Source: Bacteroidota bacterium
GTDB lineage: Bacteria > Bacteroidota > Ignavibacteria > Ignavibacteriales > Melioribacteraceae
Assembly (NCBI GenBank): GCA_021824635.1
Contig: JAKAKD010000068.1
Span: 1 to 64,000 of the forward strand
Direction of reading: 5' to 3'
DNA: 64,000 bases
This document shows positions 8,964 through 18,053 of this stretch, piece after piece. The notes under the pieces were generated by a model. It was not told the origin of the DNA. It saw only the letters and a list, made by a program, of their open reading frames with translations, and made no database searches. The position numbers and the translations under genes were made by a program. How positions within the stretch are numbered: position 1 is the stretch's first letter; every line of letters starts with the position of its first letter.

Positions 8964-9589
8964 TGCTGAATTGCTTTGACGACTTGTTCAACAAGATATT
9001 CACTTGTTCTAGAGATCTCATCCATTTGAATATCTGCCCGTTTCTTTATTTCGTTTGCAATAGTTTGATTGCTCAGCGAAGAGCAATTTATCAGAACATT
9101 AAGATATGCTGATTTGGCTGCCGTATTAATCAATGAAGCGGCTACACCGGCATCCGATAATGAATTTTTATTTCCTTTCTCTATAACAATCTTTATCATC
9201 GGCAGAATTTCATTGCACGCTTTCATAACATCAGCCGGAACTTCTGCTGCGCCTATTGTCGCTTCTTCAATTTTGTTTGCGCGTAATAATTTCTCAGCTT
9301 CGCTTTCTTTAGGAAGTTTGAATGATTCCATCACTTTGTCAAAAGCTGAATTATCCTTTGCGCCAAGCAAGAAAAATTTCTTCTGATATTCTTCAAGTTT
9401 TTCTTTTAACAGAGTCAATTCCTGTTCAACGTCTATATATTTCTTTTTACCGATTGTAAGATTGCAAACCATCATGCCAAGACTTGCAGAAAGAGCACCG
9501 CATAAAGCCGCAACATTTCCACCGCCCGGTGTCGGCGAGTTCGATGATAATTCAGAAAAATATTCTTCGAGTGTTTTTGATAGATTCAT
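8960..9589 (-). CDS. fchA: Formiminotetrahydrofolate cyclodeaminase
   Basis: A 209-residue helical protein of the FTCD C-terminal family, which converts 5-formimino-THF to 5,10-methenyl-THF and ammonia. Recognisable parts are the N-terminal SPTPGGGNVAALCGALSASLGMMV and the later SDAGVAASLINTAAKSAYLNV. In vertebrates this domain is fused to the formiminotransferase; here it is a separate gene 48 bases downstream of ftcD on the same strand, which supports the assignment. An AAGGGA Shine-Dalgarno precedes the ATG. Confidence 0.92.
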   Translation of the reverse strand: MNLSKTLEEYFSELSSNSPTPGGGNVAALCGALSASLGMMVCNLTIGKKKYIDVEQELTLLKEKLEEYQKKFFLLGAKDNSAFDKVMESFKLPKESEAEKLLRANKIEEATIGAAEVPADVMKACNEILPMIKIVIEKGNKNSLSDAGVAASLINTAAKSAYLNVLINCSSLSNQTIANEIKKRADIQMDEISRTSEYLVEQVVKAIQQ

Positions 9590-9637
9590 GTCAATCCCTT
9601 TTATTTTATAATGCTAATGGCTAACAGCTTATGGCTA

Positions 9638-10672
9638 TTAGATCATATATTCAATTATTTTTTCTTCCGGTTTGAACGGATGAAGTGCGCTTAATCCTAG
9701 ATTGTCAATCGCGGCTTCAACTAATTTTTTTCCATCCGATTCTTTCCCATTTGTATAAAATCTTCCGGCTTGTAATAAGGCTTCAAGCGGAACTAGCCCG
9801 ACTATTTCACTACCGTTAACTTCAACACCAAGCCTGTGAGCTTCTTTCTTTGCTTCTTCAAACGCAACATGAATTGGTGTAGTATTATAGTTAGTCAAGT
9901 TCATTGATACTTGCGTTATGTTGTATTTTTCTAAAGCAACACCCATTCCTTTAACTTCTTTCAAACGTCCTGGAATTTTAACTGCCTTTCCGTCAACTTT
10001 AATAATGTTGCCGTTCTCATCACGTTTGGAGTACCCGCTTTCTCGTAAGATTTCTCCGATCTCTTTGGAAAATTTCACATCGCTCGATTTAATATTTACA
10101 TTATATGCAACCAAAAAGAAACGGGAGCCGGTAACTATTGCACCCAATTTTGGATTGAACACCGGTTCACCGAAATCAGGAATCCAATTGATGTCTTTTA
10201 ATTTTTCTTCGAGTCCTTCATATTCACCTTGCCTAATGCTTGTTAAACTTTTTCTATCTGATTTTCGGGCGGCGCTTTCATAGAGATACACCGGAACTTT
10301 CAATTCAGCAGAAATAATTCTAGCAAATTCTTCCGAAATTTTTACACACTCTTCAGTTGTAACATTTGCTACCGGCACAAACGGAACAACGTCAATTGCG
10401 CCAAGACGGGGATGCTCGCCTTTGTGTCTTCTCATGTCTATATTCTCAGCGGCTGCACGACATGCATTTAATGTCCCTTCTAAAATTCCTTTCTCATCTC
10501 CGGCAAGAGTAACAACAACGCGGTTATAATCGGCATCAGGTTCAAGACTTAACATTTTTACGTTTTTGGTTCTTGCAACAGCTTCTTTAATCGCTTCGAA
10601 AGTTTCCGGATTTTTTCCTTCGCTAAAGTTTGGAACGCACTCAATAATTTTTCTGCCATCTTTAAGAGACAT
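9638..10672 (-). CDS. ftcD: Glutamate formimidoyltransferase
   Basis: A 344-residue enzyme that transfers the formimino group of formiminoglutamate to tetrahydrofolate, a late step of histidine breakdown. It shows the ECVPNFSEG N-terminus and HPRLGAIDVVPFVPV with the catalytic His, plus the downstream FNPKLGAIVTGSRFFLVAYNVN second-domain motif (given here in part). The length fits the transferase alone without cyclodeaminase. Its ATG overlaps the hutI stop (TAATG), and GAGGAG lies at good spacing upstream. It sits between hutI and fchA, as a coherent Hut branch. Confidence 0.95.
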   Translation of the reverse strand: MSLKDGRKIIECVPNFSEGKNPETFEAIKEAVARTKNVKMLSLEPDADYNRVVVTLAGDEKGILEGTLNACRAAAENIDMRRHKGEHPRLGAIDVVPFVPVANVTTEECVKISEEFARIISAELKVPVYLYESAARKSDRKSLTSIRQGEYEGLEEKLKDINWIPDFGEPVFNPKLGAIVTGSRFFLVAYNVNIKSSDVKFSKEIGEILRESGYSKRDENGNIIKVDGKAVKIPGRLKEVKGMGVALEKYNITQVSMNLTNYNTTPIHVAFEEAKKEAHRLGVEVNGSEIVGLVPLEALLQAGRFYTNGKESDGKKLVEAAIDNLGLSALHPFKPEEKIIEYMI

Positions 10673-11922
10673 TAGTTCTCCTCATTATGATAAATTATTT
10701 CACCTTTTTTGATTGTGTATTTATTCAAATTAATTCCGATGTTGTAAATAATTTCCGAATATTCTTTTGCAGCAAAAACGGCAAAGTCTGCCTGTTTGCC
10801 AATTTCGATGCTTCCGGCAAGTTCATTTTTATCAACAGCTTTTGCAGCATTTACAGTAACTGCAGAGATAATCTCTTCTACGCTCATTTTCATTTTTAGA
10901 GCTGCTAACTGCATAATTATATGAAGATTTGGAATATGAGATGAACCGGGATTGTAATCAGTTGAAAGAGCAACAATAGCATTGTTCTCAATCAATTTTC
11001 TGGCGGGTGCGTAATCGTAGTCCAAGAAGAATGATACTCCGGGCAGAAGAACCGCAACAGTTTCACTCTTTGATAATTTTGGAATCTCTTCATCGGGAAT
11101 AACTTCAAGATGATCAACCGACAAAGCTTTATGTCTTAATGCTACGTCCAATCCGCCAATGCTATTGAATTGATCTGTGTGCAGACGTAGTTTATAGCCG
11201 AGTTTTTTTGCCTTAGTGAAAATTTTATCCACTTCATCGGCAGAGAAAGCTGTCTTTTCGCAAAATGCATCAACTTGATCTGCCAATTTATTTTTAATAA
11301 TGTAAGGAAGAAGTTCATTAGTGATTAGATCAAGATACTGTTTATGGTCATTTTTATATTCCGGTGGAAAAGTATGAGCACCGAGAAATGTAGGAATAAT
11401 TTCGATTGATGAATTTGTTCTAAAGTAATTAATAACCTGAAGAAGTTTTATCTCGTCGTAATAACTTAAACCATAACCGCTTTTGATCTCTAAAGTTGTA
11501 ACACCTTGAGAAATAAAATGAGCTACTCTAGGTTTCAAAAGTTTTACAAGTTCTTCAAAAGAAGAATTACGGACTGCCTGCATTGTAGAACTAATTCCGC
11601 CGCCGTTTTTTGCAATGTCTTCATAAGTAGCACCTTTCAAACGTAATAAAAATTCATCGGCGCGTGAACCGGCATAAGCCGCATGCGTGTGACACTCTAT
11701 TAATCCAGGTAAAACGATTAGATCTTCCAGATCAACCGTCTTATCTGCCGAAATCTTAGAGAGTGAGGAATTTGGAATAATATCTTTGATGATACCATTT
11801 TCAACAAGAATTGAATGTTCCGATAGCAAACCAATTTCAGAAAGTTCTTTTCCGCGCTTGAAATGCTTGCTTTTGGTATCAACCGTTACAATTTGAACCG
11901 GATTCTTAAATAATGTTTTCAT
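10672..11922 (-). CDS. hutI: Imidazolonepropionase
   Basis: A 416-residue amidohydrolase that opens imidazolone propionate to formiminoglutamate. The metal motif is in ECHTHAAYAGSR, and KLRLHTDQFNSIGG, LSVDHLEVIP and LSTDYNPGSSH follow the HutI pattern. It leads the minus-strand unit hutI-ftcD-fchA. The first two enzymes, histidase (HutH) and urocanase (HutU), are not in the window and must lie elsewhere if the pathway is complete. A Bacteroidota-type promoter lies just upstream at 11946-11978. Confidence 0.95.
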   Translation of the reverse strand: MKTLFKNPVQIVTVDTKSKHFKRGKELSEIGLLSEHSILVENGIIKDIIPNSSLSKISADKTVDLEDLIVLPGLIECHTHAAYAGSRADEFLLRLKGATYEDIAKNGGGISSTMQAVRNSSFEELVKLLKPRVAHFISQGVTTLEIKSGYGLSYYDEIKLLQVINYFRTNSSIEIIPTFLGAHTFPPEYKNDHKQYLDLITNELLPYIIKNKLADQVDAFCEKTAFSADEVDKIFTKAKKLGYKLRLHTDQFNSIGGLDVALRHKALSVDHLEVIPDEEIPKLSKSETVAVLLPGVSFFLDYDYAPARKLIENNAIVALSTDYNPGSSHIPNLHIIMQLAALKMKMSVEEIISAVTVNAAKAVDKNELAGSIEIGKQADFAVFAAKEYSEIIYNIGINLNKYTIKKGEIIYHNEEN

Positions 11923-11945
11923 AAGTCTATAATTAAAGAATGGTT

Positions 11946-11978
11946 CAAAAATAGAGAAATCAAATCTTTATTTGCCAA
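11946..11978 (-). promoter_or_regulatory. Predicted hutI promoter, Bacteroidota type
   Basis: On the minus strand, TATTTTTG (11953-11946) matches the TAnnTTTG -7 box exactly, with TTG at 11978-11976, 22 bases upstream. That spacing is slightly longer than the usual 19-21. It ends 23 bases before the hutI ATG. Confidence 0.45.
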
Positions 11979-11983
11979 TATTT

Positions 11984-12014
11984 TTGTCTATCCCGCTCTA
12001 TTTTCGTAATTTTG
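11984..12014 (+). promoter_or_regulatory. Predicted glgA promoter, Bacteroidota type
   Basis: TTG at 11984-11986, a 20-base spacer, then TAATTTTG at 12007-12014, an exact match to the TAnnTTTG -7 element. It lies 28 bases upstream of the glgA ATG, with an AAGGA ribosome site between them. It is back to back with the hutI promoter; the two -33 elements are 5 bases apart. Confidence 0.55.
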
Positions 12015-12042
12015 CACATTAAAATTTGAAGGACAATCATAA

Positions 12043-13536
12043 ATGTCTTCAGGAAAAAAGCTTAAAATCCTATTTGCGACTTCAGAAGTAGTTCCATTTA
12101 TTAAAACAGGCGGTTTGGCAGACGTATCATCAGCTTTGCCACAAAAACTTCAAGAGATGGGGCATTTTGTTAGAATAATTGTTCCAAAGTATGGTGCCAT
12201 CGACGAGCGGAAATTTAAGATTCATGAAGTCGTTCGCCTAAAAGATCTAAAAATTAATATTGGCGAGAATGAAGTTGTTTTCTCTTTGCGGTCTTCCTTT
12301 TTGATTGGACCAAAAACGCGAGTTCAAATCTACTTTTTAGACAACCCACAATTTTACGGCAGCAGACATAGCTTATATACCGATCCTTTGACCGGAGAAG
12401 ATTATCCCGATAACGATGAGCGGTTTATTCTTTTAGCTCGGGCAGTTTTTGAACTTATAACAAAGTTAGGTTGGACTCCGGACATAATTCATTGTAATGA
12501 TTGGCAGACAGGACTAATTCCGGCATATTTAAAATCAACTTATAAAAACGATCCGATATTCAAGCCGATAAAAACATTGTTTACTATCCACAATCTTTCT
12601 TTCCAAGGCATTTTCCCTAAAGCTAATTTTTACAAAACCGCTTTACCTAAAGAATTGGACAGCGAGAAAGGAATCCTTCATAAAGGAAAGATTAATTTCT
12701 TAAAGAGCGGGTTGCTTTACTCTGATATGATTACAACAGTTAGCGAAACTTACGCTAAAGAAATTTATAAGGATAAAGATTTTGGATTTGGTCTTGAAGA
12801 TGTGTTGAGCAAACGTAAAAAAGATCTTTATGGAATTATTAATGGAATAGACGACACTATTTGGAATCCGGAAGTAGATAATAAAATTCCCAAGAGGTTT
12901 TCTTCTAAAAATTTGGAATTAAAGAAAGAGAGCAAGCAGACTCTAGCGAATAATTTTAATTTCACACCAAAAGAAGATACGCCGGTTATCGGAATGATCT
13001 CGCGGTTATTCGACAACAAAGGAATGGATTTGATAGAAAAATCCTTTGCCGAATTGATGAAGCTGAATATTCATCTTGTTATACTTGGCACAGGCGATAA
13101 AAAGTATCACAAATTTTTCTCAAGCATGGGTTCAAAATATCATAACAAGTTCTCTTGCTATATTGGTTTTGATGATGAACTTGCTCACTTGATTGAAGCC
13201 GGTTCGGATATGTTCTTGATGCCGTCAAAATTTGAACCGTGCGGATTGAATCAAATGTACAGCTTGATGTATGGTACCGTTCCGATTGTCCGTAAGACCG
13301 GAGGATTAGCAGATACAGTTCAGAAATTTAATCCTAAAAACAAAACCGGTAACGGCTTTGTCTTCGAAAAATATTCTGCCAAAGAGATGGTTACAGAGAT
13401 TAAAAACGCTATAAAAATATTTACTAGCGATAAAGAAACTTGGCAGACTATAATGCGGAATGGTATGAAATCAGATTTCAGTTGGTTAAATTCTTCAAAG
13501 AAGTATGTTGATCTTTATAAAAAACTTACCGATTAA
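12043..13536 (+). CDS. glgA: Glycogen synthase (ADP-glucose type, GT5)
   Basis: A 497-residue GT-B glucosyltransferase that extends alpha-1,4-glucan from ADP-glucose. The N-terminal KTGGLADVSSALP loop binds the ADP-glucose phosphate, HCNDWQTGLIPAYL follows, and the C-terminal domain has SKFEPCGLNQMYSLMYGTVPIV and a second RKTGGLADTV. The length is normal. It is followed at once by gmhB (TAA then TTGATG), probably one transcript. No glgB, glgC or glgP is in the window. Confidence 0.95.
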   Translation: MSSGKKLKILFATSEVVPFIKTGGLADVSSALPQKLQEMGHFVRIIVPKYGAIDERKFKIHEVVRLKDLKINIGENEVVFSLRSSFLIGPKTRVQIYFLDNPQFYGSRHSLYTDPLTGEDYPDNDERFILLARAVFELITKLGWTPDIIHCNDWQTGLIPAYLKSTYKNDPIFKPIKTLFTIHNLSFQGIFPKANFYKTALPKELDSEKGILHKGKINFLKSGLLYSDMITTVSETYAKEIYKDKDFGFGLEDVLSKRKKDLYGIINGIDDTIWNPEVDNKIPKRFSSKNLELKKESKQTLANNFNFTPKEDTPVIGMISRLFDNKGMDLIEKSFAELMKLNIHLVILGTGDKKYHKFFSSMGSKYHNKFSCYIGFDDELAHLIEAGSDMFLMPSKFEPCGLNQMYSLMYGTVPIVRKTGGLADTVQKFNPKNKTGNGFVFEKYSAKEMVTEIKNAIKIFTSDKETWQTIMRNGMKSDFSWLNSSKKYVDLYKKLTD

Positions 13537-13539
13537 TTG

Positions 13540-14115
13540 ATGCAGCGGGCAATATTTTTGGATCGTGACGGAACAATCAACCACGATCCCGGTTACATCA
13601 AAGATCCATCTGAGATAATAATTCTTGCCGGAGTTACTGAAGGAATTAAAAAACTTAAAAACGAATTCGGCTTCAAGATTATTGTTGTATCAAATCAAGC
13701 AGGAATTGCAAAGGGACTAATGACCAGTAATGATGTTGAGGCGGTTAACCTTAGAATAAACGAGTTGTTGATGATTGAAGGCGCTTCCATTGATGCTTTT
13801 TACTATTGTCCGCATCATCCCGATATTGATCCGCCGGAAAAGTCAATTTGTAGGAAACCTTCTCCGTTTATGATTGTTCAAGCTGCAGAAGATTTCAAGA
13901 TTGACCTTTCTCAATCTTATATGTTTGGCGATAAATCGAGCGATGTTGAGTGTGGAATAAATGCTGGAGTGAAAACTGTTTTGCTAATTAGTGAATCTTT
14001 TGAAAAAGAAATTTCTACCTTGCATAATCTTGGGAAAAAGCCCAATTTTACAGCCGCTAATTTTAACGAAGCGTGCGATTTTGTAATCAAAGATTTATCC
14101 GGAGGAATTAATTGA
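13540..14115 (+). CDS. gmhB: D-glycero-D-manno-heptose 1,7-bisphosphate 7-phosphatase
   Basis: A 191-residue HAD phosphatase. Motif I is FLDRDGTINHD, motif II lies in VVSNQAGIAKG, and motif III/IV in CRKPSPFM and MFGDKSSDVECG. The zinc-binding YYCPHHPD loop with a later Cys is characteristic of GmhB and of the phosphatase half of bifunctional HisB. GmhB makes heptose-1-phosphate for LPS core. Because this window's HisB is monofunctional, a role as histidinol phosphatase is an alternative, but context favours GmhB. ATG at 13540 was chosen over TTG at 13537 because the HAD N-terminus follows directly. Confidence 0.85.
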   Translation: MQRAIFLDRDGTINHDPGYIKDPSEIIILAGVTEGIKKLKNEFGFKIIVVSNQAGIAKGLMTSNDVEAVNLRINELLMIEGASIDAFYYCPHHPDIDPPEKSICRKPSPFMIVQAAEDFKIDLSQSYMFGDKSSDVECGINAGVKTVLLISESFEKEISTLHNLGKKPNFTAANFNEACDFVIKDLSGGIN

Positions 14116-15305
14116 TCAGATTTTTGCGTTTGTCTCTATTTGCAGTAGCGCTTACCGTTATTTTCATCTCGTGTAATCAAGATCCTACTTCAGTTGGTTC
14201 TAATTTAGTTTCGGAACAAGACCAATTTACTTTTAATCAACTTGATAGTTACCAATCTGATATCCCTCAAAAATCTTCTTGGTCTCAGGTAACACCAAAA
14301 CTTGGAACTTCACAATACATTCTTCTCGGCAAAACTTCTTATGCGGAATCTTCTTTGCTTTTGCTTTATAATATATACGTTCCGGATTCTCTTTTAACAA
14401 GATTAAAAGCCGGTGAATTACTTGTAAAGTCCGCTTCAATGAAAATGATTCCACGATATACTCTTGGTGATAAGTCAGCTCCCTTCGACTTCTCAATATT
14501 TCAAGTTAGAAGTCCTTGGACGGAGATTGGATTTAACAGAGATAGTCTTTCTCAGTTAAGTTATGACCAAAGTGATATCAAATCTAACCTAACCATGACC
14601 GACACCACTCTAAACTTCAATTTGAGTACTAATGCTGTAAAAGAATGGTTGATGCGTAAAGCGGATAGCACGGCGGCGCCAAAAAATTATGGAATTATTT
14701 TTAAGTCGAAGCCGTCAACACAGAAAATTTTAGGATTCCTTGGAATAATTGGTACATCCTCTTCAAATGAATCCATTCTCAATATCATTTTAGAACGTCC
14801 ATCAACCGGTTATAAAGACACAATCAGTGTTTCGCCTTACGAGGATGTTCATGCAGTAACGGGAAGTTTACCAACAGCAAGCAGTGATTTTTACCTCGAA
14901 GGAGGATACATGCTTAAAAGCAATCTCTTTTTTGATGTCTCATCATTGCCCAAAAATTCAATAGTTAATAAAGCAATTTTAGATTTGACCGTTGATGAAT
15001 CTCAATCGCTAGATGGCTCGCTCAAATCAGATTCTATGTATGTACAATTGCTGGCAGACAGCACTACCATGAAACTGACGAGTGACAGTTCCTATTCGGT
15101 TCTTTTAGTGAGAACGGGAAATGTATTCTCGGGAGATATTTCGTGGATAGTTCAAAAATGGCTGAGCGGTGTTGCTAACCAGGGCATGATATTGAGTCTT
15201 GTAGATGAATACACAACGGCGGCTCGAATTGCATTTTACGGCAGTAAGGATCCCAATAAAGCATTGCGTCCTAAACTCAAAATAACTTATATGCAGAAAA
15301 AATAA
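14112..15305 (+). CDS. Secreted lipoprotein with DNRLRE/DUF4270-like strand-rich body
   Basis: A 397-residue protein with a signal peptide ending in a Cys (VIFISC, Cys 21), so likely a lipoprotein. The body is rich in predicted beta strands. Two halves each include a WL/VQKW segment (KEWLM around 180, VQKWLSG around 347) and it ends in RPKLKITY, which resembles DNRLRE and DUF4270 proteins of Bacteroidota. Function is unknown. The start is TTG at 14112, overlapping the gmhB stop, with a strong GGAGG 6 bases upstream. The next gene, an outer-membrane barrel, begins 4 bases after its stop, so the two may work together at the surface. Confidence 0.7.
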   Translation: MIRFLRLSLFAVALTVIFISCNQDPTSVGSNLVSEQDQFTFNQLDSYQSDIPQKSSWSQVTPKLGTSQYILLGKTSYAESSLLLLYNIYVPDSLLTRLKAGELLVKSASMKMIPRYTLGDKSAPFDFSIFQVRSPWTEIGFNRDSLSQLSYDQSDIKSNLTMTDTTLNFNLSTNAVKEWLMRKADSTAAPKNYGIIFKSKPSTQKILGFLGIIGTSSSNESILNIILERPSTGYKDTISVSPYEDVHAVTGSLPTASSDFYLEGGYMLKSNLFFDVSSLPKNSIVNKAILDLTVDESQSLDGSLKSDSMYVQLLADSTTMKLTSDSSYSVLLVRTGNVFSGDISWIVQKWLSGVANQGMILSLVDEYTTAARIAFYGSKDPNKALRPKLKITYMQKK

Positions 15306-15308
15306 TTC

Positions 15309-16550
15309 ATGAGACAATTAAAAATTATAATACTGTTTTTATTCTCAGCATCACTTCTCTTTGCTGACGGCGGTTCAATCTACTCACGGTTTGGGCTTGG
15401 TGAGTTACATTCTCCTTTTTCTCCAAGAAGATTTGCGATGGGTGATTTAGGATTAGCTCTGAGTGATAAAGACTACTTGAGTTTTGTTAATCCAGCAAGT
15501 CTTAACGAACTGCGGTTTACCCGCTTTGAAACAGGTGTCCTTTATACAGGAGATAATGCTCAAAATTCTGCATCATCTGTATTTCATACAAATTTACATT
15601 TTACCGGTATGATGACCGGATTTCCGATTGATCATGATTATGGTATCTCTTTCGCTATTGGATTGGTCCCATACTCAGATGTTGCTTATAATGTTTTGCA
15701 AAATCAGAGTAACACTTTAACAGACGATTACACGGTTAAGTATTCTGGAGAGGGCGGAATTCAAAAATTTGTTATGGGCGCTTCTTACCGCCTGCCTTTT
15801 GATTTTGCTCTTGGTGTTACCTATGATTATTACTTCGGCAGAATAGGAAATAATTCATCTGTGACTTTTGTGTCAGGTTCCACAATGCAAAATGCTTCCT
15901 ATGCCAGAGAAACAAGTTATCATGGAATTGGTCTTTCTGCTGGTTTAATTTCCAGCAACCTTTCTAAAGTTTTAGGGATTAATGATCTAAAAGATATTAG
16001 AATTGGTTTGGTTTTCAGTCCTGAGGTTACATTATCTGCGGATAGTGTAGATAATTCCATCTCTACTATCGGTACTTTTGTAAATTCTTCAGGTTCTTCA
16101 AAAACTAAGTTGCCATACAAATTGGGAGTCGGTGCTTCATTCAACTTGATTGACAAATACACTTTTGTTTTAGATTACATGTATCAGCCGTTTAGTCAAT
16201 TTACTAACAACGGACTGAAATCCAGCAACTTGCAAGATTATTACAAGATGAGCTTAGGGTTTGAATTCCGCGATACTCAAAACCAATCCGATTCCTTTTG
16301 GGATCATGTAGCGTATAGAACTGGTATTAGTTATGAACAGACTCAATACAGAATTAACGGTTTCGGTATTGATCAGTTCTCGGTATATGGCGGTGTTGCT
16401 TTCCCAATCAGTTTTGATAATTCGATTGATCTTGGTTTCCAATATGGGAAAAGGGGAACAACATCTAATAATTTAGTTTCTGAAAACATTTTTAAATTTA
16501 ATGTCACTTTAAGTTTGGGAGAAATTTGGTTCCTTCGCACCGATAGGTGA
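15309..16550 (+). CDS. Outer-membrane beta-barrel protein (FadL/PorV-like)
   Basis: A 413-residue protein with a cleavable signal peptide (cut near LLFADG) followed by an early GSIYSRFGLGEL segment and many alternating amphipathic strands. The NPASLNELRFTRFE motif near residue 65 is typical of FadL-like (OmpP1/TodX) and PorV-like barrels of Bacteroidota. It ends in LGEIWFLRTDR rather than a terminal Phe, so the last strand is slightly internal. Cargo is unknown. It is coupled to the lipoprotein gene upstream. Confidence 0.75.
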   Translation: MRQLKIIILFLFSASLLFADGGSIYSRFGLGELHSPFSPRRFAMGDLGLALSDKDYLSFVNPASLNELRFTRFETGVLYTGDNAQNSASSVFHTNLHFTGMMTGFPIDHDYGISFAIGLVPYSDVAYNVLQNQSNTLTDDYTVKYSGEGGIQKFVMGASYRLPFDFALGVTYDYYFGRIGNNSSVTFVSGSTMQNASYARETSYHGIGLSAGLISSNLSKVLGINDLKDIRIGLVFSPEVTLSADSVDNSISTIGTFVNSSGSSKTKLPYKLGVGASFNLIDKYTFVLDYMYQPFSQFTNNGLKSSNLQDYYKMSLGFEFRDTQNQSDSFWDHVAYRTGISYEQTQYRINGFGIDQFSVYGGVAFPISFDNSIDLGFQYGKRGTTSNNLVSENIFKFNVTLSLGEIWFLRTDR

Positions 16551-16748
16551 GACATCTAAATGTAAAATATTTTATGGTTTCTGCATACATACAATACCTT
16601 TCCGCACTTAATAACGAAACTTTCCATCGTTCTGTAAACATTTCTTTTAAAAACTTTATTTTGAATTCATCACCTAGAACACCATATTTAAGATGAAAAT
16701 TTTATCCTACATAACTAATTAATGAAATAAAAATAAACAGATACTAAC

Positions 16749-18044
16749 ATGTCTAACTACTTACAAAAAGATCAAGAAGCATTTAAAATTGCTCAATTGG
16801 AACTCAACAGAGAAGAAACTCATCTTGAATTAATCGCATCGGAAAATTTTGTATCGCTTGCGGTTTTAAATGCTGCGGGTTCTGTTCTTACTAACAAATA
16901 TGCGGAAGGATATCCGGGTAAAAGATACTACGGCGGATGTGAATTTGTTGATATGGCAGAAGACCTTGCACGCGAACGCTTAAGAAAAATTTTTGGTGCA
17001 GAATATGTGAACGTTCAACCGCACAGCGGCTCTCAAGCTAACATGGCAGTTTATATGACCTTGCTTAAACCCGGCGATACTATTCTTGGATTAAGTCTTG
17101 ATCATGGAGGACATTTAACCCATGGTTCACCAGTTAATTTCTCGGGACAAATATACCGTTCTGTAGGTTACTCTCTTAATAAAGAAACAAAACTTCTTGA
17201 TTATAATTTGATCGAAGATTTAGCAAAAAAAGAAAAGCCAAAATTGATTGTAATGGGCGCTAGCGCTTATTCACGCGATTGGGATTATGAAAAATTTAGA
17301 ATGATTGCTGATAAAGTCGGCGCACTGTTAATGATGGATATGGCTCATCCTGCCGGTTTGATTGCAAAAGGTTTATTAAATAATCCGCTTCCATATTGTG
17401 ATGTTGTTACCTCAACCACACATAAAACTTTGCGTGGTCCTAGAGGCGGAATTATTTTGATGGGAAAGGATCGTGAAAATCCATTCGGAGTTAAAACTCT
17501 AAAGGGAGATCGCTTGAAATTAATGTCGGAAATGCTTGACAGCATGGTAATGCCCGGAATTCAAGGCGGTCCTTTGATGCATATAATCATGGCTAAAGCT
17601 GTTGCATTTGGAGAAGTTCTTCAAGATTCATTTACGGATTATGCAAAACAAATTATTAAGAACGCCAAAACTCTTGCCGCCGAAATGACATCGCTTGGAT
17701 ACGATATTGTCTCGGGAGGAACTGATAACCATCTGATGCTAATTGATTTGACAAGCAAAGATTTAAGCGGAAAGAAGATTGAAAATACTCTTGGTGCAGC
17801 AGGAATGACGGTTAACAAAAACATGATTCCGTTTGATACTAAGAGTCCGTTTGTAACAAGCGGAATAAGAATTGGTACGCCTGCCGTTACAACCCGCGGC
17901 ATGAAAGAAAATGAAATGAAAATGATTGCATCCTTCATTGATAGAGCAATTAAAAATATTGATAACGAAACGGCACTTGCGCAAATTAAAATAGAAGTTG
18001 CCGAACTATGCGGAAAATTTCCGTTATATCCTGAACTGAGATAG
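16749..18044 (+). CDS. glyA: Serine hydroxymethyltransferase
   Basis: A 431-residue PLP enzyme that interconverts serine and glycine and charges tetrahydrofolate with a one-carbon unit. The PLP Lys is in [16 protein letters not shown]; other motifs are [25 protein letters not shown] and [13 protein letters not shown]. The length is standard. The 198 bases upstream are AT-rich and may hold its promoter, but no clear consensus was found there. tatC follows 9 bases after the stop. Confidence 0.97.
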   Translation: MSNYLQKDQEAFKIAQLELNREETHLELIASENFVSLAVLNAAGSVLTNKYAEGYPGKRYYGGCEFVDMAEDLARERLRKIFGAEYVNVQPHSGSQANMAVYMTLLKPGDTILGLSLDHGGHLTHGSPVNFSGQIYRSVGYSLNKETKLLDYNLIEDLAKKEKPKLIVMGASAYSRDWDYEKFRMIADKVGALLMMDMAHPAGLIAKGLLNNPLPYCDVVTSTTHKTLRGPRGGIILMGKDRENPFGVKTLKGDRLKLMSEMLDSMVMPGIQGGPLMHIIMAKAVAFGEVLQDSFTDYAKQIIKNAKTLAAEMTSLGYDIVSGGTDNHLMLIDLTSKDLSGKKIENTLGAAGMTVNKNMIPFDTKSPFVTSGIRIGTPAVTTRGMKENEMKMIASFIDRAIKNIDNETALAQIKIEVAELCGKFPLYPELR

Positions 18045-18053
18045 AGACAAATA

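Noticed and set aside
13540-14115. Naming the HAD phosphatase as the missing histidinol-phosphate phosphatase
   Set aside because: The motifs are shared by both activities, but the gene lies with glgA, away from the his operon, so GmhB is the safer call.
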